Assembly: GCA_036340635.1 (NCBI GenBank)
Contig: JAYYYF010000014.1
Location: forward strand, 1-9,416
Length of the DNA stretch: 9,416 nucleotides
Source: GCA-002728855 sp036340635
Lineage (GTDB): Bacteria > Bacteroidota > Bacteroidia > Flavobacteriales > Flavobacteriaceae
Direction of reading: 5' to 3'
This document shows, in pieces, positions 7,717-9,416 of the stretch (within the stretch, counting starts at the first letter, position 1; each line of letters starts with the position of its first letter). The notes below the pieces were generated by a model. It was not told the origin of the DNA. It ran no database searches and saw only the letters and a list, made by a program, of their open reading frames with translations. A program made the position numbers and the translations under genes.

Positions 7717-9120
7717 ATGCTTACTGAAGGAACAATTATTGCAAACTCAACTGCTCCAGGATCGGCAGCAATTAGTGTTATAAGACTTTCGGGAGAAAAT
7801 TCAATTAAAATAGTAAGCTCTTTTTTTAAACCTAAGAGTAAAATAAAGTTAGTTAATGTAAAGTCTCATACAGTTCATTTTGGGACATTAAGTGACGGTG
7901 AAAATATAATAGATGAAGTTTTAGTGACAGTTTTTAAATCACCAAAATCATACACTGGAGAAAATTTAGTTGAAATTTCTTGTCATGGCTCTAATTATAT
8001 TCAAGAAAAGATTTTGAAGTTATTTGTAGAAAACAGTGTAAAGCTAGCAAAACCAGGGGAATTTACTCTTCGTGCCTTTTTAAATAAAAAACTTAATCTC
8101 ACGGAAGCTGAAGCAGTTGCAGATCTTATTAAATCGGATTCTGAAGCTTCTCATGAGATTGCTTTGAATCAAATGAGAGGAGGTTATTCAAAAGAAATAG
8201 AAGATCTCAGATCTCAATTACTAAATTTCGCTTCTCTCGTTGAGCTTGAACTTGATTTTTCTGAAGAAGATGTTGAATTTGCTGACAGAAAAGAACTTTA
8301 TAAACTTCTGGATAAAATAGAAACAAAATTAAAAGACTTGATTAAATCTTTTTCTTATGGAGGAGCCATAAAGAATGGAGTTCCTGTTGCTATAATAGGA
8401 AAGCCTAACTCAGGCAAATCATCTCTTTTAAACAAACTACTTAATGATAGTAAGGCTATTGTTTCTGACATACCAGGAACAACACGTGATCTTATAGAGG
8501 ATACAATAATCATTGATGGAATTCAATTTCGATTTATTGATACAGCAGGCTTAAGAAAATCAAAAGACAAAGTCGAGTCTATAGGAATCTCAAGAGCCAT
8601 CAAAATCGCTAAAAAAGCTAAAATAATTCTCTATCTTTCTGAAATAGCTAGTATTGATTTAGAATCTTTTATAAAGGAAATCAAAGCCTTTTTAAGTAAA
8701 AGCTCAACTGTTATTCCAGTTATAAGTAAAGCTGATTTAAATACAGGAAAAAATAAAGATCAATTTGATAAACAGATTCAAAAAGCACTAAAAAAAGAAG
8801 GTGTAAATGAAATGATTATGATTTCAATTTTCGACGACTCCACTATTTCTAAATTAAAAGAGAAACTCTCGGGAATAATATTAACTATGAAATCAAGCGC
8901 CAATAATACTATCATTTCAAATGTTCGGCACTATAGCTCTATGAAAGATTCTTTAGAATCAATTCAAAATGTAAAAAAAGGTGTGAAAAAAGGAATTTCG
9001 GGAGATTTACTTTCAGTCGATATTAATCAAGCACTTTATTCTTTGGGTGAGATTACTGGTGAGATTACTAACGATGAAGTGCTAGGCAATATTTTCAAGA
9101 ACTTTTGCATAGGTAAATAG
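7717..9120 (+). CDS. mnmE: tRNA uridine-5-carboxymethylaminomethyl(34) synthesis GTPase MnmE
   Basis: With MnmG, MnmE installs the (carboxymethyl)aminomethyl group on U34 of certain tRNAs, using a one-carbon folate, glycine or ammonium, and GTP. The 467 aa are full length (E. coli 454). The N-terminal folate-binding domain (1-120) begins TIIANSTAPGSAAISVIRLSG and holds PGEFTLRAFLNKKLNLTEAEAVADLI (113-138). A helical domain is split by the G domain, which has G1 GKPNSGKS (228-235, with the potassium-site Asn231), switch DIPGTTRD (251-258) and G3 DTAG (275-278). The C-terminus is FCIGK, with the conserved functional cysteine at 464. Two departures are visible: G4 reads SKAD (337-340) instead of NKxD, and the expected G5 SAK region reads ISIFDDS (369-375). 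The ATG abuts the GNAT gene's TAA with no Shine-Dalgarno, pointing to coupled translation from the same transcript. Confidence 0.97.
   Translation: MLTEGTIIANSTAPGSAAISVIRLSGENSIKIVSSFFKPKSKIKLVNVKSHTVHFGTLSDGENIIDEVLVTVFKSPKSYTGENLVEISCHGSNYIQEKILKLFVENSVKLAKPGEFTLRAFLNKKLNLTEAEAVADLIKSDSEASHEIALNQMRGGYSKEIEDLRSQLLNFASLVELELDFSEEDVEFADRKELYKLLDKIETKLKDLIKSFSYGGAIKNGVPVAIIGKPNSGKSSLLNKLLNDSKAIVSDIPGTTRDLIEDTIIIDGIQFRFIDTAGLRKSKDKVESIGISRAIKIAKKAKIILYLSEIASIDLESFIKEIKAFLSKSSTVIPVISKADLNTGKNKDQFDKQIQKALKKEGVNEMIMISIFDDSTISKLKEKLSGIILTMKSSANNTIISNVRHYSSMKDSLESIQNVKKGVKKGISGDLLSVDINQALYSLGEITGEITNDEVLGNIFKNFCIGK
9046..9069 (+). repeat. Perfect 12-bp tandem duplication inside mnmE
   Basis: GGTGAGATTACT occurs twice in direct succession and encodes GEITGEIT near residues 444-451. 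The GEITGE part belongs to the normal MnmE C-terminal sequence (LGEITGEV/IT...), so this reflects a protein-level repeat encoded with identical codons, not an insertion. Confidence 0.7.
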
Positions 9121-9124
9121 ATAA

Positions 9125-9289
9125 CTAATTGATAATCATGTGTTTATAAAGATTAATTAAAGTTGAGTCTGCTTTTGAACTAGACATGAAGCCCTTATTT
9201 TCAAGACGATAACAAAGTTCTATACCGTAATTAGTCTGCCCGAAAGAAATAAGCGGAATAAATAGTAAAAGAAGTATTAGCTTTTTCAT
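9125..9289 (-). CDS. Small secreted peptide, 54 aa, unknown function
   Basis: I do not recognise this gene beyond its secretion signal. The ORF starts at ATG 9289-9287 and stops at TAG 9127-9125. It begins MKKLILLLLFIPLISFGQ, a textbook flavobacterial Sec signal peptide with probable cleavage near SFGQ, leaving about 36 residues that begin TNYGIELCYRLENKG and end LYKHMIIN. The mature part has a single cysteine (residue 26), several charged and Ser residues, and no membrane helix. The quality of the signal peptide is the main argument for a real gene. It converges with mnmE, 4 bp from its stop, and is divergent from the lipoprotein gene across 42 bp. It could be an intact small exported protein or the surviving 5' part of a longer secreted protein whose 3' end was lost; the sequence does not decide. 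Confidence 0.6.
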   Translation of the reverse strand: MKKLILLLLFIPLISFGQTNYGIELCYRLENKGFMSSSKADSTLINLYKHMIIN

Positions 9290-9293
9290 ATAC

Positions 9294-9301
9294 TAAATGT
9301 A
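9294..9301 (-). promoter_or_regulatory. Weak candidate -7 element (TACATTTA) for the small secreted peptide
   Basis: On the minus strand TACATTTA differs from TAnnTTTG only in the last base and ends 4 nt before the ATG, so a transcript from it would be nearly leaderless. No -33 TTG is visible. Chance occurrence is quite possible. Confidence 0.2.
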
Positions 9302-9318
9302 AGAAAAATAGTATTCCT

Positions 9319-9326
9319 TATCTTTA
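9319..9326 (+). promoter_or_regulatory. Weak candidate -7 element (TATCTTTA) for the lipoprotein gene
   Basis: TATCTTTA differs from TAnnTTTG only in the last base and lies 5 nt before the ATG at 9332, again implying a nearly leaderless mRNA. No -33 TTG is visible at 9293-9299. It mirrors the element at 9294-9301 on the other strand. Confidence 0.2.
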
Positions 9327-9331
9327 GTGTT

Positions 9332-9416
9332 ATGAGAAATTTGGTTTTTATAAGTTGTTTGATTTTGTTTTTTGGATGTAATTCAAGTATTCCTCAAAAT
9401 GAAAAGTTGTCTGATA
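9332..9416 (+). CDS. Probable lipoprotein, N-terminus only (3' truncated by window)
   Basis: From ATG 9332 the frame is open to the window edge (28 codons). It reads MRNLVFISCLILFFGCNSS, then IPQNEKLSD: a short positive start, a hydrophobic core and a lipobox-like L-F-F-G-Cys16, followed by a Ser/Asn-rich linker. This is the layout of a signal-peptidase-II substrate, although Phe at -3 is weaker than the usual Leu. No acidic surface-export signal follows the cysteine directly. The mature domain lies outside the window, so no function can be given. It is transcribed divergently from the small secreted peptide. Confidence 0.6.
   Translation, partial: MRNLVFISCLILFFGCNSSIPQNEKLSD

Noticed and set aside
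9046..9069. Perfect 12-bp tandem repeat as a sign of recent duplication or a recombination site.
   Set aside because: The GEITGE residues are part of the normal MnmE C-terminal motif, so the repeat is explained by conserved protein sequence.
1..9416. Mobile element, defence island, CRISPR or biosynthetic cluster.
   Set aside because: No transposase, integrase, long direct or inverted repeats, regularly spaced repeats, tRNA-flanked borders or clear composition shift were seen; the genes are mainly conserved housekeeping and envelope genes.

Overview
The window is strongly AT-rich and gene-dense, with very short intergenic gaps. It looks like a chromosomal segment of a Bacteroidota bacterium, most likely a (marine) member of the Flavobacteriia. 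The support is: a UvrA of Bacteroidota type, a DUF4834-like small membrane protein next to a YfhO-like giant membrane protein, signal peptides ending in ...SFGQ or ...YSQ, little sign of Shine-Dalgarno sequences, and a match to the Bacteroidota promoter -7 element (TAnnTTTG). I see no tRNA, rRNA, CRISPR array, insertion sequence, phage gene or integration site.

Layout. (1) Positions 1-1309, plus strand: the C-terminal half of uvrA, cut by the window edge. (2) Positions 1314-5421, minus strand: a compact three-gene operon, transcribed as DUF4834-like protein, YfhO-family 811-aa membrane protein, then MOP-type polysaccharide flippase. The genes overlap or abut, so they are probably co-transcribed and translationally coupled; together they suggest an envelope glycoconjugate or lipid-linked glycan function. 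(3) Positions 5422-5519: a 98-bp divergent intergenic region with a good minus-strand promoter. (4) Positions 5520-9120, plus strand: an outer-membrane beta-barrel 'transporter' (MetA-pathway-like) with a very basic tail, a YghO-like GNAT-fold protein, and mnmE (tRNA wobble-uridine modification GTPase), with gaps of 1 and 0 bp. (5) Positions 9125-9289, minus strand: a 54-codon ORF for a small secreted peptide, convergent with mnmE. (6) Positions 9332-9416, plus strand: the start of a probable lipoprotein, running off the window.

Most of the content is ordinary core-genome material. Nothing here clearly looks like a new system. The points most worth a second look are the unannotated small secreted peptide, the divergent G4 and G5 guanine-recognition motifs of MnmE, the coupled DUF4834-YfhO-flippase operon, the polybasic tail on the outer-membrane barrel, and the two convergent gene ends separated by exactly 4 bp.
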